From Pyrinomonadaceae bacterium (lineage in GTDB: Bacteria > Acidobacteriota > Blastocatellia > Pyrinomonadales > Pyrinomonadaceae), in the NCBI GenBank assembly GCA_036277115.1, contig DASUNM010000023.1:1178001-1242000 (forward strand): a stretch of 64,000 bases of DNA. Reading direction: 5' to 3'. Positions 50,066-58,579 of the stretch are shown piece after piece. Positions within the stretch are counted from its first letter, which is position 1. Each line of letters begins with the position of its first letter. The notes under the pieces are model-generated. The model did not search any database. It worked only from the letters and a program-made list of their open reading frames with translations, and was not told the DNA's origin. The position numbers and the translations under genes are program-made.

Positions 50066-51100
50066 TCATCCGCCCAAACACGCGACCAGGCGTTCGTAAA
50101 CTTTTCGCGTTAAGCGCACGTCGTTCAAATTGTATTCACGAATCTCAGCGAGTTTACCGGCCTGATAGAGCTCGAAAACTTTACTTCCTTCGACTTCGCC
50201 GGTCTTGCTCGATTCAAATCCTAACGCCCAGGCAAGATCGTCGAGGCCGACACGACTTCGTCGATCACCGAGCCACCACGCGCGCATCGTGTCGTAAGCG
50301 CCGCGCACGTGGAACTCGCCGAGGTCGATGAAGGGCTTGACCGGGATATTGTTCGCGAAACATCGCTGAAAGATGAACGGCAGATCGAAACTTATGATGT
50401 TGTGTCCTACCACGAGGTCGCAGTCAGGATCAAAGTCAGACATCAGCAGCAGAAAGCCTTTCAAGGCTTCTGCTTCTTCCTGCAGGTTGCCATCGGCATC
50501 GATACCGAACGCGTGCTCACTTTGATTCGGCGTCAGCCCGGGAATCTCAATCCCCGGCACCGGCCCGATGTGAACGGCGATGGAGAGGATTCGCCCCGAG
50601 ATTGCGTTCAGCGAACCGAGTTGATAGACACGCTCTTCTTCGGCCGCGATGTCTTCCAAATAGCGTTGCTGTTGTTCCAGGCGCATGTAGCCCAGCCGGA
50701 AATCGCGCTCGAGCTTGGGACCGACCCGGTCGCGAAATCCCGGCAGCGCCAGCGTCTCAATGTCCAGCGTGAAGGCGCGCGGCATCAACGGATCGCAGCC
50801 GACGTACTCGCGATACTGTTCAATTGTGATCGGCTTGTATTCAGAAACGACGAACTGCGTTCGCTCCTGAAATGATTCGAGTTTGCCGGTGACGCCCCAC
50901 AAACCGGGACGGAGATCCTCGCGGCCTTCCAGCACTTCGCCCCAGATTTTCAGCAGCAGATTGCCGGTCGCATTGCGCGCGTTGGCATCGCGAAACGGTT
51001 TCCCTTGTTGCGTGCGACGCTCGCGCACAGAGGTCACCGCCACCATCAACCACACTTCTTCGGCGAATGGGAGTTCGGGGATGGGGATGTTGCCTTTCAT
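50066..51100 (-). CDS. PolB-type 3'-5' exonuclease with N-terminal OB-like domain
   Basis: I start it at ATG 51100 (344 residues) since a longer frame would run through the divergent gene at 51155. The first 100 residues look like an OB fold (EEVWLMVAVTSVRERRTQQG, LLLKIWGEV). A DNA-polymerase-B-like exonuclease domain follows with its three motifs: FTLDIETLALP near 110, VVGHNIISFDLPF near 230 and YNLNDVRLT near 320, giving the DEDDy metal site. It probably degrades DNA or RNA 3'-5'. It is divergent from a VOC gene, 54 bp apart. Confidence 0.85.
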   Translation of the reverse strand: MKGNIPIPELPFAEEVWLMVAVTSVRERRTQQGKPFRDANARNATGNLLLKIWGEVLEGREDLRPGLWGVTGKLESFQERTQFVVSEYKPITIEQYREYVGCDPLMPRAFTLDIETLALPGFRDRVGPKLERDFRLGYMRLEQQQRYLEDIAAEEERVYQLGSLNAISGRILSIAVHIGPVPGIEIPGLTPNQSEHAFGIDADGNLQEEAEALKGFLLLMSDFDPDCDLVVGHNIISFDLPFIFQRCFANNIPVKPFIDLGEFHVRGAYDTMRAWWLGDRRSRVGLDDLAWALGFESSKTGEVEGSKVFELYQAGKLAEIREYNLNDVRLTRKVYERLVACLGG

Positions 51101-51154
51101 TCTCTTGTTCGCTGCGCATTGTAATGTAATATCCGTCGCGTCGTCTCGAAAAGC

Positions 51155-51538
51155 ATGCCAAAACTTTTCAACGCTGCTCCCACCTTCGCGGTCGCCGATG
51201 TCGGCGAGACGATTCGCTGGTATCAGGAACAGCTCGGCTTTACGACCTACCCCTTTCCCGAGACACCGCCATACGTCTTTGCGATCGTCAGCCGCGACAC
51301 GGTGGAAATAATGTTTCAGCACGTGCCGGGCTACGAAAAGCCAGACCTCTACAGCCGGCGCCAAGGTGGCGTATGGGACGCGTACATCAGAATGGAAAGT
51401 GTGAAAGAATTTTACGAGTCAATAAAGGACAGAGTCGAAATAGTGTTGCCGTTGCGAAAGCAGCCCTACGGCGATTGGGAGTTCGAAGTTAAGGATCCGA
51501 ACGGGTACATTCTGGTTTTCAGCGAGTTGATTGATTAG
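51155..51538 (+). CDS. VOC-family (glyoxalase-fold) protein
   Basis: The 127-residue protein is a single VOC domain: PTFAVADVGETIRWYQEQLG at the start, VEIMFQHVPG in the middle, and KQPYGDWEFEVKDPNGYILV at the end, the usual closing pattern with the metal-site Glu. Similar proteins include bleomycin-resistance-like and glyoxalase-like members; substrate unknown. It is divergent from the exonuclease gene. Confidence 0.85.
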   Translation: MPKLFNAAPTFAVADVGETIRWYQEQLGFTTYPFPETPPYVFAIVSRDTVEIMFQHVPGYEKPDLYSRRQGGVWDAYIRMESVKEFYESIKDRVEIVLPLRKQPYGDWEFEVKDPNGYILVFSELID

Positions 51539-51675
51539 ACGCCAACCCGGTCACCTCTCAGGCCAGGTCAAGACGCACGGTCGGCTCGCCCTTTCTGTGG
51601 TAAAGTTACACGACCCCAAACGGCTGTTCCCCCAAGAACGCGTCGCAAAGATCCTGACAATTTGGTGGTATTAAT

Positions 51676-54600
51676 ATGAGCTTAGCCCGACAATCTTTCG
51701 GCGAGTCCCAACCGGCTTCTCTCCTGCGTCGAGCTGTGCCCGACATCAAAAGCAATCCAGTGTTGTACGTGCTGTCGATTGTTTTGCTCGCAGCGGTCTA
51801 TTTCGCGGCGGGCAAGTTCGGCCTGTCGTTGGCTTCCGTTCACACCAATGTTTCCCCTGTTTGGCCGCCGACCGGGATCGCCCTGGCGGCAGTCCTGATA
51901 CTCGGCTACCGCGTCTGGCCGGGAATCTTCCTCGGCGCGCTGCTAACTAATCTCTTAACTCCCATCTCGATGGCGAGCGCTTTCGGAATTGCGATCGGAA
52001 ACACGCTCGAAACCTTAATCGCGGCGCGTGTCCTAATGGCGGTGGGCTTCCGGCCTTCCATGGATCGAGCGCGCGACGTTTTCAAGTTCGTGGTTGTAGC
52101 CGCGCTCTGCACGACGATCAGCGCGACGCTCGGAAACATCAGCCTTTATTTAGGCGGTGCGTCAACCTCGGCGAATTTCTGGTCCCTCTGGCTGACCTGG
52201 TGGCTCGGAGATCTGACGGGCGCCGTGACAGTGACGCCTCTGATTCTCACCTGGAGTCTGGGTAAAGGTCATTGGCTACCAAAGCATAGATATCTCGAGG
52301 CGACACTTCTCATTTTGCTTCTCTCCGTCAGCGCCATTGTGACGTTCGGTGAAAAAGCGCCCACCCCGCTGCCGTATTATCCGCTCAGCCGTTTGATGAT
52401 TCCCTTTCTGCTTTGGGCGGCGTTCAGACTCGGCCGAAGAGGCGTAACGGTTGCGGTCGCAGTCATCTCCGCATTCGCTATTTGGGGAACGGCGCACGGC
52501 TTAGGTCCATTCGTCAGCCCAAGCGATCCCAACCAATCGCTGATGATGTTGCAGCTTTTCATCGCTACCAATGCGGTGACCTTCCTGTTTCTTGTAACGG
52601 TCGTTGAAGAGAAGCGACTGGCAGAAACAAAGCGCGGTGAAGATCAAAGAAGGCTCGAAGCAAATCTCGCGGTCACACAGATCCTGGCCGAATCGCCGAA
52701 GGTAGGCATTGCGCTCGAACGGATTTTGCCGACCGTCGGCGAATCGTTGGGACTGGAGTTTGGTTGCGTTTGGATGCCCGCCACTAATGGCGAGGAGCTA
52801 CGCAGCGTCGCCACCTGGCAGAAGACGCCGAAACCGCAATTTGACGCCATCTGTCGTGAACGCACATTCGAACCGGGCGTCGGTCTGCCGGGCCGCGTCT
52901 GGGTCAGTCGAGAACCGGCCTGGATTCGCGACGTCGCTCAAGACGAAAATTTTCCGCGCATGCCCATCGCGATCGAAGAGGGCCTGCATGGAGCGTTCGC
53001 CTTCCCCATCACGTTCAACGAGAAGTTTCTCGGCGTGATGGAGTTTTTCAGTGCGGAGATACGGCAGCCTGACGAACAACTACTCGCCATGTTTGGCGGT
53101 ATCGGGAGTCAGATAGGCCAGTTCATCGAACGCAAGCGCGCTGAGGCAAGAGTCGAAGCCGCCAGCCTTTTGCCGCAGGAGAATCCTGCCCCAGTTATTC
53201 GTGTGACCACCGAAGGAGTTGTCGCCTTTGCGAATCCGGCCGCCGAAAGATTACTGCACGTGTGGGGCGTTGCCGTTGGCCGCGCGGCGCCGGAGCACAT
53301 TACTAGCAAAGTACGGGAGGTCTTCAACCGCGGCACCCGCGAAGCGACTGAATATGAGGTCGGCGATCTCACCTATTCAATTGAAATGGCGCCGATCACT
53401 TCGGCTGACTATGTGAATCTGTATTTCACCGATATCACGGAGCGCAAACGCGTCGAGCAGTCGCTGGCCGAAAGCGAACAGCGCTATCGCTCGGTGATTG
53501 AAGCTTTACCGGCGGCCGTATATACCACCGACGCGGCGGGCCGCATCACCATGTTTAATCAGGCCGCCGTCGATTTCTCCGGACGCACACCAGTGGTGGG
53601 CAGTGATTCCTGGTGCGTCACGTGGAAACTCTATCACCCGGACGGCACGCCGATGCCGCACGCAGAATGCCCGATGGCGATCGCTCTGCACAGCGGCGAA
53701 GGGATTCGCGGGCACGAAGCTATCGCCGAACGTCCTGACGGAACGCGCGCGAACTTCATTCCCTACCCGACTCCTTTACGCGATGCCCAGGGCAATTTGG
53801 TGGGCGCCATCAATATGCTCGTTGACATTACTGACCGAAAGAAAACGGAAGAGACTTTACAGCGCAGCGAGCGAGAGCTTACCGAGTTCTTTGAGAACGC
53901 CACCGAAGCCATCCACTGGGTTGGTCCTGACGGCACAATCCTGCGGGCGAACAAAGCGGAGTTGCGCATGCTGGGTTATTCGGCGGACGAATATGTCGGC
54001 CGCAATATTGCTGAGTTCTATGTGGATCAAACCCTGATTCAGGACATTCTCGCGCGTCTGAGCAAAGGCGAAACGCTCGAAGAGTATCGTGCCCAACTGC
54101 GCTCAAAAGATGGAACGGTCCGTGATGTGGTGATCAATTCGAGTGCCTATTTTGAGAATGGCGAACTCATCCACACGCGCTGCTTCACCCGCGACATAAC
54201 CCAACAACTGCAGGCTGAGAAGGCTTTACGCCACCTCGCGGCAATTGTGGAAACGACTGATGACGCCGTTATCTCGAAAGACCTGAACGGAATCATCACC
54301 AGTTGGAACCCGGCGGCGGAACGGCTCTACGGGTATAAGGCCTCAGAAATGATCGGCAAGCCGGTGGCTGTTTTGATTCCCCCTGAGTGGCCGGACGAGG
54401 AGCCGAAGATTCTGGCGCGTATCAGACGCGGTGAACGTATCGATCACTACGAAACGATTCGCGTGGCCAAAGACGGACGGCGCCTGGCCGTGTCACTAAC
54501 GGTGTCTCCGATCCACGATGCGACCGGCAAGATAGTCGGCGCGTCAAAGATCGCGCGTGACATCACCGAACAGAAGCGCACCCAGGAAGAGATCGCGCGC

Positions 54601-55776
54601 TTGCTCGCGGCTGAACGCGCCGCCCGTCAGGATGCGGAAGTTGCGAGCCGCACGAAAGATGAATTTCTCGCCACGCTCTCGCATGAGTTGCGCACGCCGC
54701 TGACGGCGATGCTGGGCTGGCTCACGATTCTACGCGGACACAAGCTTGATAAGACGACCGCTGACCATGCCATCGAGACGATCGAACGGAATGCGAAAGC
54801 CCAGGCGCAGTTAATCGAGGATCTCGTCGATATCTCACGCATCGTCGGCGGCAAACTGAACCTGGAAGTTGTGCCGACCGAATTGATGCCGGTCCTTGAC
54901 GCTGCCGTTGAAGTTGTGCGGCCGGCGGCCGACGCGAAAGAGATCACGATCGACGTTAACTACGACGCCACGGTGGGACCAGTGGCGGGGGACGCGTCGC
55001 GTTTGCAACAGATCATTTGGAACCTTCTTTCGAACGCGGTGAAGTTCACTCCGAAAGGCGGCAAGGTGTCGGTGGACTTCCGGCGTCAGAATGGATTTGC
55101 CGAAGTCGTTATCAGCGACACGGGCATTGGTATTTCGGAAGACTTTCTACCGCATGTCTTCGAACGTTTTCGCCAGGCAGAATCAACCGCCACGCGATCT
55201 CATCGCGGAATGGGATTGGGCCTCGCGATCGTGCGCCATCTGATTGAACTACATGGCGGCACAGTGACTGCGGCGAGCGACGGCGAGAACCGCGGATCCA
55301 CCTTCACGATTCACTTACCCCTGGCGTCGGTCGAAAAACGGGGCGCGTCGCGTGCGGAATCACAAAAGACGAACGGGGACCAGGGTCACGAGCTGAAGGG
55401 CCTGCGCATTCTGCTGGTTGAAGACGAACCTGATGCGCGCGAGCTAATCGCGATGGTGTTGCAAAGCTCCGGCGCACAGGTTGAGGCCGTTGATACCGCT
55501 AAGGGGGCATTCGAAAGTCTGTCCGCAGCCCCTCCTGATGTTCTAGTTAGTGATATCGGTCTACCGCTTGAGAGCGGTTACGACCTGATTCGCAAGGTGC
55601 GCGCGATGTCTTCCGACACCAAGAAAGTTCCGGCGATTGCTTTGACCGCGTTCGCGGCCGAAAACGATCGCAAGCTGGCGCTTTCCGCCGGGTTTCAGGC
55701 TCATCTTGCGAAACCGGTCGAACCAGGCGACCTGCTGAAAGCGATCAAGGGCGTCATCAACGGTAAACACAAGTAG
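51676..55776 (+). CDS. MASE1-GAF-PAS hybrid sensor histidine kinase
   Basis: The 1366-residue protein starts with a MASE1-type membrane sensor (about 25-315; VSPVWPPTGIALAAVLILGY is characteristic). A GAF domain follows (about 330-480) and then a degenerate PAS and three clear PAS/PAC units up to about 975. HisKA has KDEFLATLSHELRTPLTAML (His near 1003). HATPase_c has NLLSNAVKFTPKG, ISDTGIGI and GMGLGLAIVRHL. A C-terminal receiver has phosphoacceptor Asp near 1293 in VSDIGLPLESGYDL and a conserved Lys in HLAKPVEPGD. It should autophosphorylate and relay to its own receiver; the output partner is not evident. No frameshift. Confidence 0.92.
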   Translation: MSLARQSFGESQPASLLRRAVPDIKSNPVLYVLSIVLLAAVYFAAGKFGLSLASVHTNVSPVWPPTGIALAAVLILGYRVWPGIFLGALLTNLLTPISMASAFGIAIGNTLETLIAARVLMAVGFRPSMDRARDVFKFVVVAALCTTISATLGNISLYLGGASTSANFWSLWLTWWLGDLTGAVTVTPLILTWSLGKGHWLPKHRYLEATLLILLLSVSAIVTFGEKAPTPLPYYPLSRLMIPFLLWAAFRLGRRGVTVAVAVISAFAIWGTAHGLGPFVSPSDPNQSLMMLQLFIATNAVTFLFLVTVVEEKRLAETKRGEDQRRLEANLAVTQILAESPKVGIALERILPTVGESLGLEFGCVWMPATNGEELRSVATWQKTPKPQFDAICRERTFEPGVGLPGRVWVSREPAWIRDVAQDENFPRMPIAIEEGLHGAFAFPITFNEKFLGVMEFFSAEIRQPDEQLLAMFGGIGSQIGQFIERKRAEARVEAASLLPQENPAPVIRVTTEGVVAFANPAAERLLHVWGVAVGRAAPEHITSKVREVFNRGTREATEYEVGDLTYSIEMAPITSADYVNLYFTDITERKRVEQSLAESEQRYRSVIEALPAAVYTTDAAGRITMFNQAAVDFSGRTPVVGSDSWCVTWKLYHPDGTPMPHAECPMAIALHSGEGIRGHEAIAERPDGTRANFIPYPTPLRDAQGNLVGAINMLVDITDRKKTEETLQRSERELTEFFENATEAIHWVGPDGTILRANKAELRMLGYSADEYVGRNIAEFYVDQTLIQDILARLSKGETLEEYRAQLRSKDGTVRDVVINSSAYFENGELIHTRCFTRDITQQLQAEKALRHLAAIVETTDDAVISKDLNGIITSWNPAAERLYGYKASEMIGKPVAVLIPPEWPDEEPKILARIRRGERIDHYETIRVAKDGRRLAVSLTVSPIHDATGKIVGASKIARDITEQKRTQEEIARLLAAERAARQDAEVASRTKDEFLATLSHELRTPLTAMLGWLTILRGHKLDKTTADHAIETIERNAKAQAQLIEDLVDISRIVGGKLNLEVVPTELMPVLDAAVEVVRPAADAKEITIDVNYDATVGPVAGDASRLQQIIWNLLSNAVKFTPKGGKVSVDFRRQNGFAEVVISDTGIGISEDFLPHVFERFRQAESTATRSHRGMGLGLAIVRHLIELHGGTVTAASDGENRGSTFTIHLPLASVEKRGASRAESQKTNGDQGHELKGLRILLVEDEPDARELIAMVLQSSGAQVEAVDTAKGAFESLSAAPPDVLVSDIGLPLESGYDLIRKVRAMSSDTKKVPAIALTAFAAENDRKLALSAGFQAHLAKPVEPGDLLKAIKGVINGKHK

Positions 55777-55794
55777 CACATTCATCGCAACCAC

Positions 55795-56370
55795 TTGAAT
55801 TCCCCTGTCACCCCAGCCCGCTGTCAGTGGGCAAAGACTCCGCTGTCCATCGAGTATCACGATCGTGAATGGGGCGTCCCTGTGCACGACGATCGGACCC
55901 TATTCGAGTTTCTTATTCTGGAAGGCGCGCAAGCCGGCCTGAGCTGGGAAACGATTTTGCGGAAGCGCGAGAATTATCGGCGCGCTTTCGACAATTTCGA
56001 CGCGCGAAAGGTCGCGAAATACGACCAGCGCAAAGTTGAGAAACTGCTCTCCGACGAAGGTATCATTCGTAATCGCTTAAAGATCGCAGCGGCGATTCAA
56101 AACGGCAAAGCTTTTCTCGCAGTACAGAAGGAGTTCGGCAGTTTCGACGCGTATGTCTGGCGATTTGTGAACGGAAGGCCTTTGCGTCGCAAGCGCGGCG
56201 CTCCGGTGCCTGTCACGACCGCCGAATCCGAGATGTTGAGCCGCGATCTCTTAAAACGCGGCTTCAAATTCGTTGGCCCAACAATCTGCTACTCGTTTAT
56301 GCAAGCGGTCGGAATGGTCAATGATCACGACGCGAATTGTTTTCGCTATCGGGAAGTAAGAAATTTGTAG
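55795..56370 (+). CDS. tag: DNA-3-methyladenine glycosylase I (Tag)
   Basis: The 191-residue protein matches Tag: RCQWAKTPLSIEYHDREWGV at the N-terminus, LEGAQAGLSWETILRKRENY with the substrate-pocket Glu and Trp, GIIRNRLKIAAAIQN, the FVGPTICYSFMQAVGMVNDH stretch and a final Cys. Cys10, His22, and the His and Cys of NDHDANC are the zinc ligands. It removes 3-methyladenine from alkylated DNA. The start is TTG at 55795, 18 bp after the hybrid kinase stop, without a good ribosome-binding site, so coupling is possible. Ada lies 5 kb downstream. Confidence 0.92.
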   Translation: MNSPVTPARCQWAKTPLSIEYHDREWGVPVHDDRTLFEFLILEGAQAGLSWETILRKRENYRRAFDNFDARKVAKYDQRKVEKLLSDEGIIRNRLKIAAAIQNGKAFLAVQKEFGSFDAYVWRFVNGRPLRRKRGAPVPVTTAESEMLSRDLLKRGFKFVGPTICYSFMQAVGMVNDHDANCFRYREVRNL

Positions 56371-56801
56371 GGCCGCGGAGCGGCGACCTTGAGTTAGGCT
56401 ATCGGAGGGATCGCTAGCAAGATTTCTCTGCAGTACGAACCACTCAATGAGGCACTGCGGTGGCTCTGACTCGAAAAACTTTGAACGCGGGACTGATATG
56501 TCGCCCTGTTCGCGGGCTCCGCTGATCTATAACGGGCATGTTCCCAAGGCTCGCCAAGCCTCGCCTTGGGCTTAGCTAAGACCGCTGCTACGCAACTCGC
56601 CGAGTTTGTTCGCTCACAAAGTCTTTCTTGGAGCGGCAGTGGGCCCGATGAAAGAGCACTTAAAAGTTTTGCCAAAAAACTTCCCGTAAACTTTTCCCCC
56701 GGTGCTGTTTTATTTTTCCGCTAAAACTTCTCAATAAACTCTGAGTTTTCCACGCGTCAAGCGAAATAAATCAATCTTTGAAAAATAAAACACACGGAAC
56801 T
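56371..56801. other. Intergenic region before the RNA unit
   Basis: It contains the family E element at 56438-56617 and then about 170 bp of A/T-rich DNA (56650-56800) with runs such as GTTTTATTTTTCC and GAAAAATAAAAC. No gene is visible. The A/T-rich part directly precedes a promoter. Confidence 0.6.
56438..56617. repeat. Composite repeat, family E copy 3
   Basis: It reads CCACTCAATGAGGC, TCTGACTCGAAAAACTTTG, GGGACTGATATGTCGCCC, GGCATGTTCCCAAGGCTCGC, AAGCCTCGCCTTGGGCTTAG and GTTTGTTCGCTCAC. It matches the reverse complement of 39132-39315 along nearly the whole length. Confidence 0.85.
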
Positions 56802-56830
56802 TTGACCAGAGAATTTGTTTTAGGTATAAA
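56802..56830 (+). promoter_or_regulatory. Sigma-70-like promoter of the structured RNA unit
   Basis: TTGACC at 56802-56807 and TATAAA at 56825-56830 are separated by exactly 17 bases, in A/T-rich surroundings. Transcription would begin near 56837. No ribosome-binding site plus plausible reading frame follows. Confidence 0.75.
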
Positions 56831-56836
56831 CCATCC

Positions 56837-57394
56837 CGTCACGACGGTCACGGCCATCGAGACCGACGAAAGGACGGCGAACGGAGTCGCGAGACTCTGG
56901 GAGAGAGCAAAGGCAGAGCGGTTTGCAGTTGCTATGACGCCTTTCGTTGAGACCGAAAGGTCTGCTAGGGAGAGTCGAAAGATTTTCCTGAGCGCCCGGA
57001 TAAAAACGGGTAGCAACCACTGGGAAGGACCCGCTAGTGGTGAGCTACGTCGCTCGGAGAAATCCGAGCCTCGTTGCCGGAACGTAACCGGCGGTGGAGG
57101 ACAGCCACCAAAAAAGACTACCTAACGGCACCACGTTGATACCGACTTGTTCGGCTTTGATGTGAGATTTGCGGAAACAGATTTTGCGGCTCGCAAGGGA
57201 CGCGAAGTTAACTGAAGCGAATCGCGTGCTGACCGGAAAGCGTCGACCGCCGATTGCTTACCGGTATATAAATGGCGGCTTGCGCCTGACGAGGACAGGC
57301 TGCCATCTTACGAATCGCTTCGGTGATTCATAAGACTTCGAGATTGCGCTGCTATGCATCTTCGGGTGAAAGCAGCGCGATTTCGTTTTTAGGG
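56837..57394 (+). ncRNA. Candidate large structured non-coding RNA
   Basis: About 560 nt lie between a consensus promoter and a strong terminator with no credible coding frame. The sequence is dense in potential hairpins: CCTTTCGTTGAGACCGAAAG (56940 region), GCTCGGAGAAATCCGAGC (57051), GCCGGAACGTAACCGGC, GGTGGAGGACAGCCACC and CCACT...CTAGTGG near 57020. A longer-range pair is GAAGCGAATC near 57214 with GAATCGCTTC near 57312. Purine-rich GNRA-like loops (GAAA, GAGA) are common. I see none of the conserved words of RNase P RNA, tmRNA, SRP RNA or 6S RNA. A one-off transcript without function is the alternative. Confidence 0.6.
57343..57390 (+). terminator. Intrinsic terminator of the structured RNA unit
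   Basis: GCGCTGCT (57346-57353) pairs with AGCAGCGC (57371-57378); an inner CATC-TTCG-GGTG hairpin closes the loop with a UUCG tetraloop. GATTTCGTTTTTAG follows, giving the U-tract. Confidence 0.82.
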
Positions 57395-57510
57395 TATGCG
57401 CGGCTCAATCCTTCACTCAAACTTCACAACTTTTTACAATCCCTCAGCCGCGCTCAGGTAGAGTTTTTCCAACGCTGCTGGTACAGTCCTGCGCCACGAC
57501 AAACGCCAAT

Positions 57511-57574
57511 TGTTTAGAGGCGGGCTACTGCCCGCCACGTGAGAAACAGACGGCCGGTAGGCAGCCTCTAAACA
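57511..57574. repeat. Palindromic repeat, family F copy 2
   Basis: TTGTTTAGAGGCGGGCTACT, GCCCGCC, then GGCCGGTAGGCAGCCTCTAA. It lies just upstream of the VOC-protein gene, as copy 1 lies just upstream of the protease gene. Confidence 0.8.
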
Positions 57575-57610
57575 AATCGCGACACCAGCAATTTCCAAGG
57601 AGAAAAAACC

Positions 57611-58423
57611 ATGAGCGATACCGCAGCAGCACAAACACAAATGGAACACGCCCCCGGAACTTTCTGTTGGATCGAACTGGCAACTACCGACGGGCCGGGA
57701 GCTAAAAAGTTTTACACCGACCTGTTCGGCTGGGAAGGCAATGACAACCCTATGGGACCGGACATGGTCTATACCATCTACAAAATCAACGGCAAAGATG
57801 TCGCCGCGTCGTACCAAAAAGGCGGCGAAATGGAGCACGTCCCGACGCATTGGGCCTGTTACGTCGCTGTCACCAGCGCCGACGAAACCGCCGCGAAAGC
57901 TAAATCACTGGGAGCGGAAGTCGTGCAGGAACCTTTTGATGTAATGGAGCACGGGCGCATGGCGGTTATTGCCGACCCCACCGGCGCGCACTTCTGCATC
58001 TGGGAGCCGAAACAGCACAAAGGCGTCGGCATTAAGAACGAGAACAACACTCTGTGTTGGAACGAGCTGATGACGAAGGACGCCGAGAGAGCAAAGGATT
58101 TTTACACGAAGCTCTTCGGCTGGAAGTCCAAGACTGATGCCGACAAAGGAATGCCCTATACCGAATGGATTAACGGTGAAGAGCACATTGGCGGCATGAT
58201 GCAAATCCAACCGGACATGGGCCCGATGCCGCCCAACTGGGGAGTCTATTTCGCGGTTGATGACTGCGATGCGATGGTGGAAAAAGCCACGTCGCTCGGC
58301 GCACGCACGTACATGCCACCGACAGACATTCCAAACGTCGGTCGCTTCGCCGTGCTTGCTGATCCCCAGGGCGCCGCGTTCAACATTATCAAGTTGGACA
58401 TGCAACATCACCAGAACAAGTAA
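57611..58423 (+). CDS. Two-domain VOC-family protein
   Basis: The 270-residue protein has two tandem glyoxalase-fold units. The first runs from about 15 to 130: FCWIELATTDGPGAKKFYTD, DLFGWEG, MAVIADPTGAHFCIWEP. The second runs from about 145 to 262: CWNELMTKDAERAKDFYTKL, LFGWKSK, FAVLADPQGAAFNIIKL. This is the CFP-30B/27 kDa-antigen-like subfamily common in soil bacteria; substrates are mostly unknown. A clear AAGGAG ribosome-binding site precedes the ATG. A family B palindrome follows 15 bp after the stop. Confidence 0.88.
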   Translation: MSDTAAAQTQMEHAPGTFCWIELATTDGPGAKKFYTDLFGWEGNDNPMGPDMVYTIYKINGKDVAASYQKGGEMEHVPTHWACYVAVTSADETAAKAKSLGAEVVQEPFDVMEHGRMAVIADPTGAHFCIWEPKQHKGVGIKNENNTLCWNELMTKDAERAKDFYTKLFGWKSKTDADKGMPYTEWINGEEHIGGMMQIQPDMGPMPPNWGVYFAVDDCDAMVEKATSLGARTYMPPTDIPNVGRFAVLADPQGAAFNIIKLDMQHHQNK

Positions 58424-58438
58424 GGTTCGCGCAAATTT

Positions 58439-58533
58439 GGGGCAGTAGCCGACCGTCGATGAGGGCGTGATGAGATCTCAGAACTGAATTTGAGATCTCA
58501 GAGCGCCCTCCCGGACGGTCGGGCTACTGCCCC
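58439..58533. repeat. Palindromic repeat, family B copy 4
   Basis: GGGGCAGTAGCCGACCGTC and GACGGTCGGGCTACTGCCCC enclose TGAGATCTCAGAACTGAATT and a second TGAGATCTCA. The centre matches the copy inside the AddB-like gene better than the copy at 8231. Confidence 0.9.
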
Positions 58534-58579
58534 GCTTGCTGCCTTGCATCGCATCATCACGTCACGTACAACTCACTAA

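Noticed and set aside
51101..51364. N-terminal extension of the exonuclease gene
   Set aside because: It would overlap most of the convincing VOC gene on the other strand and has no domain signal before residue 89.
56778..57125. A 115-codon open frame on the plus strand over the candidate RNA
   Set aside because: Its start lies upstream of the predicted transcription start, there is no ribosome-binding site, the composition looks unlike a protein (no hydrophobic core pattern), and the region is explained better by hairpins.
56837..57394. RNase P RNA, tmRNA, SRP RNA or 6S RNA for the structured unit
   Set aside because: The conserved words of these RNAs, such as the RNase P GAGGAAAGTCC region or a tmRNA acceptor with CCA end, are absent.
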